NCBI RefSeq assembly: GCF_027942865.1
Contig: NC_134515.1
Location: forward strand, 16,221,227 to 16,285,226
Direction: 5' to 3'
Length of the DNA stretch: 64,000 bases
Origin: Odontesthes bonariensis
Lineage: Eukaryota > Chordata > Actinopteri > Atheriniformes > Atherinopsidae
A program made the position numbers and the translations under genes. The notes under the pieces were generated by a model, which saw only the letters and a program-made list of their open reading frames with translations, was not told the DNA's origin and did no database searches. Of the stretch, positions 1-10,399 are shown in pieces. Position 1 is the stretch's first letter. Each line of letters opens with the position of its first letter.

Positions 1-440
1 ACTGAATAATTACAAATGTTGTCATATCAAGCTTCAATGAAGGTCTTTGAGGTGTAGAATCTTCATTTCATTGACTTGGATGTCAGCAGACACAGGAGTT
101 GTTTCTCTTTCTTCTGTGTTTTACACCATTGGATTATCTTGTCAACAGATGTGTCGTTCTATTTCAGTGTGTCATACTGATACAGCTGAAGTTCAATGCA
201 TGCAACAAACAAAAGACAGTCAGTATTAATCTAAACCAAAAACGTGTAGCAGGACAGTAACAGAGTCAGTAGAAGTGGGAAAAATACCAGCAACAACTGA
301 TATTTACTTCATTACACAGTCGTCATCTTTTTCTTCATTTTGGGTTTGTTTGTTGTCATATCTTATCAGAGATCCTGGGTGATTTACCTCGACAGGCACA
401 AGGACCCAGACTCCTTGCTCAGCTTGCAGTGTGTGCAGTG
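1..440. other. upstream flank of first WAP gene
   Basis: No gene is supported here. From about 360 onward the sequence aligns, with divergence, to the segment just upstream of the start codon in every array unit (for example 9430-9520). This part is therefore probably the proximal promoter inherited from a common ancestor. The first 300 bases show nothing recognisable. Confidence 0.5.
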
Positions 441-449
441 GGATATTTG
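441..449 (+). promoter_or_regulatory. candidate TATA-like element of first WAP gene
   Basis: A GATATTTGT motif lies about 54 bases before the ATG at 496. The array genes have TATATTTGT at the same distance (for example 9520-9528), with matching bases on both sides. Conservation between otherwise diverged paralogues and a clean leader without upstream ATGs make this a reasonable core promoter, but no transcript data support it. Confidence 0.35.
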
Positions 450-495
450 TTCCAACAGGAGCGCAGGAGCTCATCCTTATCTGCAATAACTCACC

Positions 496-1405
496 ATGGG
501 GACACACGAGTGTATGATAGGTGTGCTGCTTTTGTCATTTGGTGTATTTGTGCAGTCTTTTCTACCGTTTCATAGTAAGTACTGGATTTTTTCTCAGCTG
601 TGTTTAAATGAAACATTCGCTTTGTTCACCATTTGCTTGTTAAAAGTTTCTTATTGTTATTTATTAATGTTCACCCAGCTGAACTTTATGTTATGTGCTT
701 TGATGCCTCCTTCCATCAGTTGGCCACGTAAAACCAGGCCAATGCCCATCCCGCATTTACGGATTCCCATCACAAATAGGATGTGACTGCGATGGAGACT
801 GTCCTTATGACCACAAATGTTGTGAATTTCACTGTGGATCTGTCTGTGTGCCTCCTGTTTTCGGTAAGAGCCAAAACTGCTCACATATAGCATTTAACTC
901 TTTTGTTAAATCTCAGTGAATTTAGTGATGTGGATATCAAGCTTGGAGAGATTATCAAAGCTTAACTGTAATTTAATAAAAAATAAAATTATTTTCCAAA
1001 CTTTTTGTTTTAAACTCTGTGTTAAACTGTATTGCTGTTTTTTTCCCCTCAGTAAAGGCAGAGTGCCCCACCAAGCATTGGTCTGTGGGTCAATGTGTCC
1101 AGTTATGCTCTGATGACCATCACTGCCCATATGGTAAAAAATGCTGCTTCAATGGGTGTGGGTATGAGTGCATGACACCAAAAATAGGTGAGATGTGAAC
1201 AAAAAGATGTGGCAAAATCCCCACATACTCCTTCTAGAGTGCTTTGCAACTCAGAGGTTTTGTTTTTGGTGTACCAGAGAAGCCAGGCAAATGTGGTTTC
1301 CCAGGCTTGACATGCGAACATCCCTGCTCTGATGACAGTAATTGTGAAGGAAATAAAAAATGCTGTCCCGCATTGTGTGGTCATACCTGCAAACAGCCCC
1401 AGTAA
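496..1405 (+). CDS. secreted protein with three WAP domains (WFDC family)
   Basis: Four coding exons at 496-574, 720-863, 1053-1187 and 1278-1405, joined by phase-1 GT-AG introns. Exon 1 encodes a signal peptide with hydrophobic core GVLLLSFGVFVQS. Exons 2, 3 and 4 each encode one WAP (four-disulfide core) domain, and each has all eight cysteines, including the adjacent pair in KCC. The predicted protein is about 160 residues and would be secreted. Known WAP proteins inhibit serine proteases or kill bacteria. Here cysteines 2 and 3 are only 1 to 3 residues apart, against 8 in elafin, so classical elastase inhibition is not implied. An AATAAA near 1900-1905 is a likely polyadenylation signal. 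The start is chosen from the signal peptide and the match to the array genes. This gene is an intact, diverged relative of the ten array genes and shows their ancestral three-domain layout. No orthologue name is assigned. Confidence 0.88.
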
Positions 1406-4400
1406 TTGGACCATCAGCAAATGAGGTGGGTTGTTCATTCTAGCATGCACTTGTTTACAAAATGATTGATTGTGTTCTTACTTTATCACTTGATGTGTTT
1501 GTTTATGTACACACACATGCGGTGTGTGTGTGCATTCCTACAAAGTCAACTCCTACAGTGTCTTCAGATTGGTTAGCAAAATATATGTTTTCAATGTATC
1601 AACTTGGTGCTTGAAGGTTTTGGATTTTTAAAAAGAAATCTATTTTCTGGGCTTTTTAGGTTTGAGCCTGGCTGAACAAGCAGACGATAAAATTAGCCAA
1701 AAATGGAAACTGTTTATTCACAGTAAACAAGTTTACCCAAGGAAGTGACCAGAGTATGCTTTGGAGTTTTATCATCATTGTATTGGAACTTCAAATTGTG
1801 ACTCTACTTGTAATTGTGTAAAAATTTAAATTCCTATAAATAACTTTTAAAGTGTAATCAAACGTTTGACTGCTTAACAGAATACAGTGACACGTGCTTA
1901 ATAAAGTGAATGTTCTGTGACTGAACACTTTGAGGTTAACAGTTATTATCGATACAAGAAGAAGTTTTCAAATTGTTCTTCATGAAATGAGATCTAATCA
2001 TAATTTTCAACTCCATCTATGTGTAAAATTGTTATGTTATTGGAATAAAATTGAATTGGTGACATGAAGTTAGTTACACCAGAGATCAGATAATTTAGTA
2101 CAAGTAGAACTGTAAATACCAGCCATGCATGCCTTCTCATCTATCTAATATCTATATACTTTACATATACTTGATAGAAACATATATTTAAGGTTTTGTC
2201 TCACATCTGTGCAAACCTCCAAATTGCACACATAGTCAAAGTTCACTCTTATTTGTATTTGTAAGTGTCAGGACATAGAAGAAAAGAATAATTTTGTATA
2301 TTCCAGCTGTAAAACTTCACATTAACAACAACACATCACATATTACACTGCCATTGTTGATAAGTAAGCCAAACCGCAGAGAACGTGTGTAAAATAAAAT
2401 CACTCAGTGCACCTTTACTGCTTCCATATGAATTAAGAGGCTAAGTAGATACTGCTAATCAATATATTGAGCACCTCTACAAAAACAGAATCTTTGCTAA
2501 TCTGCTGGTGTGAAGCATTGACGTTATTGTAACTAAAACATGTTTGTTATGAGGGCTGTAGCCTGTTTTTAAAGGAAATTCTAACCAAACATCTTTGCTT
2601 GCTTAAGGATAAGTTTGCCTCTTAAAAATGTTTTTTTTTCCCAGCATTTTTCTGTGTGGATTCTCTCTATTCTCACATTTTAAATTGTGTATTAAACACA
2701 TGGCAAGTGATTAGAAATCGGCAAGGAGTCACTGAATAAAAGAAATATTTCTGTATTGTGTGTTCATTTATTGTTGGCTATTGGAGTTGACTTTACAGAG
2801 TGATGGCTGAGGTTTGACTGAATGTCATTTTGACAAAGTCACAGTGATTTAATGTGTCAATGTATCTTATCTCTCCTTGTAGAGAGATGGCAAACAACAG
2901 GTCAAAACAATTCAGGACAAGGCCAAAGGTATTCAGGACTGCAGATATATTATGGGGCAAATTAAGATCAAATAAGTCTTGGGAATTACAGACAGTTTAT
3001 TTTTTTTTACAAACAATTTACATCAGTGACAGTATGATAATGATGTCATATGGTTTTATACATCTTTAACACACTGGGTTTCTTCGTGCTATCCTGGCTT
3101 TTTGATTCAAACAGTGAGAGGTTTCATTTCATTGATTGCCACTATAAGATCAATCACTGAAGCTCCAAAGACATCACAGTGTATGACAGACTAGTTGAGC
3201 TGTGCTCTGGGGTCTGACCCCCTCATATTTCCACATTTAAACATGACATGCTTCTTGATAGATTCCCTTCAACACCCACGCAAGGAGAATGTAGGTGATA
3301 TGTTTTGATACACGATACATTTTATCAAAGGACATCATTTTTCTAACTGCTTTTGGTGTTTAGTTATTAGTTCATTCTCAAAGGGAAACAATTAAACTTC
3401 TGTGATCCAGGTCAAGGCCCTTGGCTGTACTTTTGTTTGATGACCATCCAGTAAAAACACCCAACTAGCTGTTACAAAGATATCATGAACTAAGACCCTG
3501 GATGTGGGCATACCTCAAAGATGTTCATCCCAACAAGGATTTTGCGTTTCACTGAGAAGGCAGAAATATGGTGGTACATAGCCTGTGTGAAAATCTCTGG
3601 GAACAAAACTACATGCTTTTATAAAGACCGGTAAAAGACATACACCCATCAGCCACAACTTTTAAACACCTTAAAAGTAATGAAAGTAAGACTGCATATC
3701 TTGCTACAGTGTGATGCTCTTCTGGGATCCAAATCAAGACCCTTCTTACTCTGAGGCTACAGCACATCTCCATGAAGCCCCCAGTTACAATCCCTTAAAC
3801 CTTATTTTGTTGCTTGGACGACAGCTCTGTCACTTGTCTCTGTATCTTGGCTCCCTTCAGTTCTGCAGTAAAGACAGCTCTAGGCACCTGTGGGATGAGT
3901 GTCAGGCTTTTGTGGAAAACAAAGTTTAATGAATTCACCCTTTTTTCTTTCTGCTGGTGCTTGTCGTCTCCAACATTTTATCCAAATAGTAGCAGTGAGC
4001 CAATCCTTTTTTCTGGGCAGAGAGATATTTGAGGAAGCTGAAAATGATCTGGCATTAGGGCAAACGTGACAGACTACTGATCCACTGCCAGCGTTTTCAA
4101 CCCCAGCTCATGAATGCCCTCAGATTTAAAAAATAAATAAATAAATGTCTTTATGCATTCCAGCTGGTCTGCTTACTGCAAAACCCCTGTTTTCAATCAA
4201 TGGATTACCTCTCACCTGCAGTCATTATACCCCTTTAACACATACTCCCTGGGTTTCAATTTTGTGTTGCCAGATTGTCTTTGAACCTTGTGTCAAGCTT
4301 TCCAGAAATTCTGTTTCCTATTACTCCTGCTGTTTATGATCTCTGCCTGATCCCTCACAACCAGAATACTTAAAAAAAAAAAACAACTCTGGATTGTGAG

Positions 4401-4804
4401 TAGCTGTGTGCGTCCCATATCATGAAAAGAGGGATTTGTGAATGTATGTGGCCCCTTACATGTCCGCATACGTTAAGCCCCTGCATTTGCGGTGGTAAAA
4501 GTGAAAACTTGGCCCAAGTTGTCGCAAATTGACCTGGCAACTGCTCCCCCATGCCCCCCTCCCCTCCCCTACTTAGGAGAGCCTTTAATATGTAAATGCC
4601 AGTGATCAGGCCGGGAGCTGCCACAGTCATTTTCAAGTGGGGTTGGGTGAGGTGAGGTGGGGGGTGGGCAGGCCTGTTTCTACACGTTCATCACCATCAC
4701 CTCCAACTCCAGCCAAGCTTGTTGCTGTGTTGTCTTGAAAAAGAAGAGGTGCTGCTGGTGACAGGTGATGCATATCTGTTTTTTTTCTCCCAAACACCTC
4801 TTTT
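1406..4804. other. 3' UTR and intergenic DNA
   Basis: The first 500 bases are the likely 3' UTR of the WAP gene. The segment 2823-2929 aligns to the conserved spacer of the array units (13081-13185 in unit A), so the gene and part of its flank belong to an older copy of the same unit. The rest holds short AT-rich or G-rich stretches (a C-rich and G-rich patch at about 4550-4670). I see no gene in it. Confidence 0.5.
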
Positions 4805-4814
4805 TTAACCGCTT

Positions 4815-5000
4815 TTTGTGGGCAAAATTCAAGGATTCAAGGATTCAAAGGTTTATTGTCATATGTGCAGTTAGAAACGTGTTTCCCCGAACAATGAAAT
4901 TCTTTTCTTTGTTGCCCGCACTGAATGTTCAAATGTATAATAATAAAGATAAGATAAAGATAAAATAAGCATGCAACAGCAATATTCTAAAAGGTTTCTT
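4815..5000 (-). mobile_element. 3' tail of a non-LTR retrotransposon or SINE
   Basis: Read on the minus strand, this stretch ends in an AT-rich tail with short repeats of a TTGAATCC-like motif, after a segment containing AATTTCATTGTTCGG and ACAATAAA. Such tails are common in fish LINE and SINE 3' ends. No coding part remains and the family is not certain. Confidence 0.4.
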
Positions 5001-5359
5001 AAATAAAATAGAAATATAGAAATAAAAATATAGAAATCTGGCCTGTATACATAATGTGCAGTAGTGCGCTCAGTGTTTTATTGTGTATGGCTTAAATCGG
5101 TGTCACAATGGTCACAATATCGCCGAGGTCTTTTCTTTGTCCTTGCAGAGTCCATTTTTGTGTCAAAACAGTGCAAATTGCCAGCTGTGGTCAGACAACA
5201 TTAAATAGCAAAAGGACGGGAGGTTGTCTCGCGAGTATTCCGTGTAATGACGTATACGCATATGATTGGTGGAGCTTAACGGCTCGCATAAGCTCTCGTT
5301 CAATCACGTATGAGAAACATTGTGTCGTGCAGTGTAAACAAAAAGTTTAAGGAGCAGAT

Positions 5360-6830
5360 CTGGCGGCAGAAAGGCAGACAGAGTCCCGTGCTGTGAAAAC
5401 TGACCTGGTTTGCGGAATACAATGGCTGGAAGACGACTTGCTTTCAACTCCCCAGCAACTCTCTGCGGGTCTACAGGTTTGTGAAGGCGGATACAGAATC
5501 CGAAAATCGCGGTAAGAGTAGGTTGTTGACTGTGGCTTTAGGCTAAACTCAACTTAATTGTGTCCATCACGTGAAAACCAGTGTGAGTTGCTTTATTTAA
5601 AAAAATGTATTTCGTGTTTTTAATTTATAGGAAGCAGTTCGCCGCCTGCATAACTCACCGTGGCATTATAATCCAGGTCAAGGGTAAGAATAAGTGAATG
5701 TTCTTCCAATATCTAGTTGAGTTGGACCCGATGTTACGTTACGTCAATGCAGTTTTTTTTATTAACCATAGGCCTGTTGTTTTTACAGGCTACTGTCACC
5801 TCACAATATGGATGTAACGAGTCGCTTGAAGGAGGCGGTGGCAAACAGTCCGAACTTCAGAGAGGCAGACGGGGACACTATCCAGGGTGAGCGGCTCTGA
5901 CTTTTACCACGGCTGGCACTGACACTTTTAAGCACTGGTCCTTTTATTCATTCCTCTTGTTGTTTTTTTCAGCTGCGTGACGGACCTGTGTGCTGTGCTA
6001 CAGGCGCGTCTTGAAGCCAACCCGAAATATTCTCAGTCTCACCACAGAAGAGTGAAAGAGAGTAAGAACATATACGCTGTCAGTATGACTTTTGTTACTT
6101 TATAGACAAGTTGTCAACATGCTGTGCACGGATAGACTATGTTTTGATTATTTATTGGTTATTCCAACTGTTGGAGCCATTTTCTATTTTTAAGTAATAT
6201 ATACATTCATGTGGTTAGATTTTATATTTAGGATTAATATTCTATTTAGTCAAATAGAAGTTTACCTAGATACTAGGTACTGTGGTGCATTTTGATTGGT
6301 TGCTGATTTAATATGAAAGCGTCAAGACGCATGAAGAACGTGAGTGGAGAAGCCGCGAGCCATAGGAGCATCACAGTCTTTTGACCGTCTCGTAACAGCT
6401 AATTATTTGGATATGAGTTAAGAATTCATCCTTTATTTTGTATGACTTTAAGTTTCACTAAAGAAAGACATCAAAATGGACTATTGGGTTCCGGACTTTT
6501 ATTTCTGTTATGGTCGCGTCCGAAAGTACTTCGAGGTTCAAAGCTAGTGAGTCACCTGCACTCACACCAACAGCTTCCAGAAGCCAGCTTCTGATCCAGG
6601 ATGAGGACGTCTGACAACTCCCGCAGACCCTGCAGGGACCGGAGTAATGCGGATTCCAAACGGCGGCGTTTAGGCTTATTGTGTATATTGTAGGCTCCAG
6701 CAGTGTGTGTATATAGTTTTCAATTCTTTATTATCAATGTGTTTCTTATTACGATGTAAGCTATGTACATTGTGTGGTGTGGCAATAAAAGCGCTTTAAA
6801 AAAAAAGTTTCCTTTTTCATTTCCTCAATA
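5360..6830 (+). other. unresolved spliced-transcript-like region
   Basis: A CpG-rich stretch with an inverted CCAAT motif (about 5263) is followed by several good splice signals. Donors lie near 5511 (CGCGGTAAGA), 5681 (AAGGGTAAGA), 5886 (CAGGGTGAGC) and 6061. Acceptors lie near 5630, 5789 and 5972. A segment at 5395-5511 is open in more than one frame, but no frame stays open across the inferred exons. AATAAA near 6784 is followed by an A run, which would suit a transcript end or an inserted cDNA. It could be a long noncoding RNA, a decayed gene, or part of a transposon. I do not recognise a protein. Confidence 0.3.
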
Positions 6831-7507
6831 GATTCACGTCATTCATGCCTGCATTAGCCTAGTCATAGTGCAGCTTATAAGAATGGCGTGAATATATGGA
6901 GTACACAAACATCCCAGGAATATTAGTAATCATAATCATAATTATTAATCATAATTGCTGAATCATATGCCCATATAAAGTATGCATATATTAACCTAAT
7001 TGGCCAATGGGCGGTCAGCTTTACAGGAGCTTTTTCATGTAATCACGTGCCTTTTTCGTCCAATACCAGCGAGGCTAGTGAGAGGTCCAGGCACTCTCAC
7101 AGCTGGGTACTAATGGCTCAGCGATTAGCACCCCGCTGTGAGAGCCCACCGCGAGTCGGGTTTGTTTCCGACGATTTTCTCGCTCAACAAACTTTGCAAC
7201 AAAGTTTGTCTGCCTGAGAGCGCCCAGGTGCGTCCGAAAATTAGGCAAATTCGCGGATGTTCACTGCCGTCCACAGTGACACAAATCCCTCTTTTCGTGC
7301 AGTCTGGGACCTTTCTCTTTCATTACCACAGGCAGGCCAGAGCTGACCAAAGGTGAGCTTTCTGAGGAGGCACTTTAGAAACTTTTTGTGCCCTCAGAAT
7401 GTGACGGAGGGTCTCCAGTCTGGTTATTTAGAGGGTTGTTCTGGCTCTGACTGAGGTCCTTGACATGCTTTTTCTAAAATGGAGCTGGCACTAATTCCTC
7501 TAGCCAG
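6831..7507. other. intergenic DNA left of the array
   Basis: No gene is supported. A ten-base inverted repeat, CTCTCACAGC at 7094-7103 and GCTGTGAGAG at 7135-7144, could fold into a hairpin. Homology to the array flank starts near 7508. Confidence 0.35.
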
Positions 7508-8690
7508 ACTGTTTTTCAAGATCCCAGACAGCATACAATCCAAGTACATTAGCGCCAACACTTTTTTTTTTTCTCACAGATAAATTCGTTTTAAAAAAGC
7601 CTTTACCACAAATTATCTCTGGACAATTAACGGGCTCACTTTTTTGGACACTGTGTTGATTAGAGTTTCCACACATATAATTCTTGTTTTTGCCAGAGTT
7701 TGGGAACCAATCACAGAACGGGGGGGGGTGTTAATCCAACATGGCAGCGGACACAAAGTTACCGTTCGATGCAGCCTTAGAAAGTGTTTCGGAGTAGATT
7801 CACCCTAGGGTCATTTGAACCGTGACATCCAGCCAAGTAGCCCACCCGAAGTTTTTCCGATATAGGCTGAACATCAGCTGAGTTACTGAGTTATCCCGAA
7901 TAGCTTCGTACAAGCGCTGACGGACCCTGGCAGTATCTCCAAAATGACCACACTCACTCACATCACATGCCATGACACCAAACTTCTACAGTAGTACAAA
8001 TATGGTCTGTACTCACAAAACGATGCATTTGGAAGTTTGTACATAGTCCAGGAGTTTATTATTATCATCAACACAAGCCTGATAGCTTTTCTGCTGCTAA
8101 AGCTGCGTCGACGTCACTTCTGGGAGCTTCAAAGTAAGATGAGGGTTGATCTACTACTGTAGACAACAAAGCAAGGCTGCTCAATTTCTCCATTATTAAA
8201 ATAAATTCACAACTCTACAACATAAAAATTCATGTAGAAAATAGCATATAGGCCTACTTTGTTGTCAATTTAAGTAGCTTAGAGCGCAAGTTTACTTTTA
8301 TTTTACTGTTTTTTCTTCTTCCTAGTCGAATTTCTGTCGTCATCTGGTATAAGTGATACAATTGGCTATGAATCGCGCGCAAAGCTGCATAGGAAGAACC
8401 TGACGTCATTTGATAGACATTCGTAGCGCCCAATAAACGGCTCTAGGCATTCGTAAACCACGCCTAAAATACGAGAAAATGCACACCTAGTTCCCAGACC
8501 ACCATCTCATCGAGATTGTGGACGCGTCAGCCAGGCTAATATAAGTCAGTCTCAGGAGGAGAAAAAGAAATTGGTTTATTCAAATAAGTAGAGGCTCCAT
8601 GGTAGAGTGTGCAGGAGAAAAGATTTGATGCAATATGTGACCGTGTAAAGGGTTCGTGATTTGTAAATAGACAATAGTGTCTCAAGCTAA
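7508..8690. repeat. left edge of the tandem array with an extra insert
   Basis: The segment 7508-7694 matches the DNA that follows the BEL/Pao fragments in units C and I (about 28771-28920 and 61320-61490), and 8538-8690 matches what comes next there. Between the matches, 7695-8537 holds about 840 bases absent at the other two sites. This extra piece has two TGACGTCA-like (CRE) motifs and imperfect matching ends, TTTGGGAAC on the left and GTTCCCAGA on the right. It may be an old DNA transposon, but I cannot name a family. Confidence 0.45.
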
Positions 8691-9227
8691 TCATTTGCTC
8701 TCCTGGACATCATGAAAAACCTTTTACTTGGGAACTAGCAGGGGGAAATGTCCACAATATCCTGTTGATTGACTTGTGCATATCTAAATTGTCAAGAAAA
8801 AATTCAAGGCTTCAGATAATACAGAATGTTAAAATGGCTTACATTGTTATTCCCTTTATTCTTAGCGTGACTTACGAGTCTGTCGTTTTATTCTCAGTTT
8901 TAATATAAAAGCAAGGAAATCAGAGTAAACACAAAAGAAGCCATTGACATTAAAGGATACAAACATCAGTAAACATAAAAATTTGAATACTATTTGAAAT
9001 ACAAAAAAAATAACGAAAAGAAATGAGATCCTTTTTTGAATAACTTTAGACCTTTAATAGACACAAGTATAAAGGAAACTATTAGTGTTAAGCAGCCAAC
9101 TTCAATGTATTAAGACAGAAAAAAAACACATTCAGCAGTAGTTGCAAAAAGGTGAAAAGAAAGACAAACATGTTATAAGCGCTCCACACTCAGCGGATTA
9201 TCTGATGACAGGTGAGGGTTTCGGGAT

Positions 9228-9235
9228 TATAAAAG
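9228..9235 (+). promoter_or_regulatory. conserved TATAAAAG motif upstream of unit A gene
   Basis: TATAAAAG lies 346 bases before the ATG and recurs at the matching place in every unit. A start site here would give a leader with several upstream ATGs, so it may be a distal promoter or an unrelated conserved motif. Confidence 0.25.
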
Positions 9236-9519
9236 ATGCATAAAATACATCTTTTGAAAAAAATGAGCTCTTTAATGGTCATGTTAACAAAGAAAACAAG
9301 TTACAGCTCAAAATTAATTATCACGACTTTCTCATTTCAACAATAAAAAAATCTTTTTCTTGTGCAACGAAGAACATTTTATAAAGTGCAACTGTACCAG
9401 TAAAAACAGCAAGAGGGCATCTGTTGTCACATCTTCCCAGAGATCTCGGGAGAATGTAACTAAACAGGCACAAGGGCCCAGCATCCTCTGTGCTGCTCAG
9501 CCTGAGGTTGGTGTAGTGG

Positions 9520-9528
9520 TATATTTGT
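9520..9528 (+). promoter_or_regulatory. candidate core promoter of unit A WAP gene
   Basis: TATATTTGT lies 54 bases before the ATG. It is present in all ten units and, as GATATTTGT, in the diverged gene at 496. The leader it would produce contains no ATG before the start codon. Confidence 0.35.
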
Positions 9529-9573
9529 CCCAACACGAGTACACGACCGCATTTTTGTCTGCAAAAGATATCC

Positions 9574-10399
9574 ATGGAGACATACTGGTCTACATTAGGT
9601 GCACTGTTTTTATTATTTGGTGTATTCAGGGACTCTTCTGCAGGTTTCTCTGAAGGACCTGGTATGCTAATTTTGTTCTACATATACACGTGTTTAATGT
9701 ATAATATACCGTGTTTGCTGTTTCCATCTAAAAATGCACATTTGCTTATTCAACCGAGTTAATAATCAGGCAGTTTAGTTCATGTTAAACCAGCTCATTT
9801 TCATGTGAGTGTCTGTCAAAATGGACCTGCCTGTGTGCCTCCTGTTATCAGTAAGACTAAGAATGTTCACTCGAGAATATGTTAAATCTTCCCAGGGAAT
9901 GAGGAGATGTAGAGCTCAAGCCTGGACAGTTTATCAATGAGCAACAAACAATGTCATTTACTCACAAGACATACTTTCTGTCTGAAATGTTAACTTCTAC
10001 TGCTGTTCTACAAGGCTTTGCATGTATTTCTTTCATTTTTCCCTAAGCAGAGATGCAGTGTCCCGTCCCATATCAGCCCATCAGTCATTGTGGTATACTT
10101 TGCTTTCATGACTTTGACTGTCCAGGTGGTCAAAAGTGCTGCTCCATTGGGTGTGGTGTAGAGTGCACTGAACCAATTTTAGGTAAGATATAATCAAACT
10201 GGTAACACCCCCAGATTCTCTCCCTATACTCCTACCAGAACATTTAGCAATTTAGTGCTTTCTGACAGTGAAACCAGGTGGCTGTGGTCCCAGCTCCCCA
10301 GTTGCTCGTGGGAGGTCCTGCTCTCACGATGGCGATTGTCCAGGACGCCTGAAGTGCTGCAAGTCAATCAACGGTCCTAAATGCAAAAACCCTCGATGA
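9574..10399 (+). CDS. unit A secreted two-WAP protein
   Basis: Three coding exons at 9574-9661, 10051-10182 and 10269-10399, with phase-1 GT-AG introns, give 116 residues. Exon 1 encodes a signal peptide (core LGALFLLFGVF, likely cleavage after DSSA). Exon 2 encodes a full eight-Cys WAP with first loop CPVPYQPISHC and the core QKCCSIGCGVEC. Exon 3 encodes a basic WAP-like domain with six cysteines: the second and seventh are gone (CCKSIN replaces CC-x3-C). In the WAP fold Cys2 pairs with Cys7, so three disulfides should remain. ATTAAA at 10467-10472, followed by a GT-rich stretch, is a likely polyadenylation signal. The protein is secreted; an antimicrobial or protease-binding role is inferred from the family. 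The start is fixed by the signal peptide. Confidence 0.87.
9801..9850 (+). pseudogene. relic of an ancestral first WAP exon
   Basis: This piece of intron 1 aligns to the 3' end of exon 2 of the gene at 496. It still reads GPACVPPV in the frame matching GSVCVPPV and keeps the splice donor GTAAGA. The 5' part of the exon, with its acceptor and first five cysteines, is missing. The intron on its right aligns to the matching intron of the older gene. The same relic sits in all other units (B 15506-15555, C 21222-21271, D 30058-30107, E 35779-35828, F 42303-42352, G 47127-47176, H 52826-52875, I 58523-58572, J 62768-62817). The loss therefore preceded amplification. Confidence 0.72.

Noticed and set aside
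3640-4100. Possible coding exons or repeat near CACCCATCAGCCACAAC
   Set aside because: The match to a common fish repeat is only about 20 bases, and no splice-linked open frame was found.
9321-9653. Open frames on both strands just upstream of each WAP gene, about 84 and 97-114 codons, repeated in all units
   Set aside because: They overlap the promoter and signal exon on opposite strands and show no domain. Conservation is explained by recent duplication.
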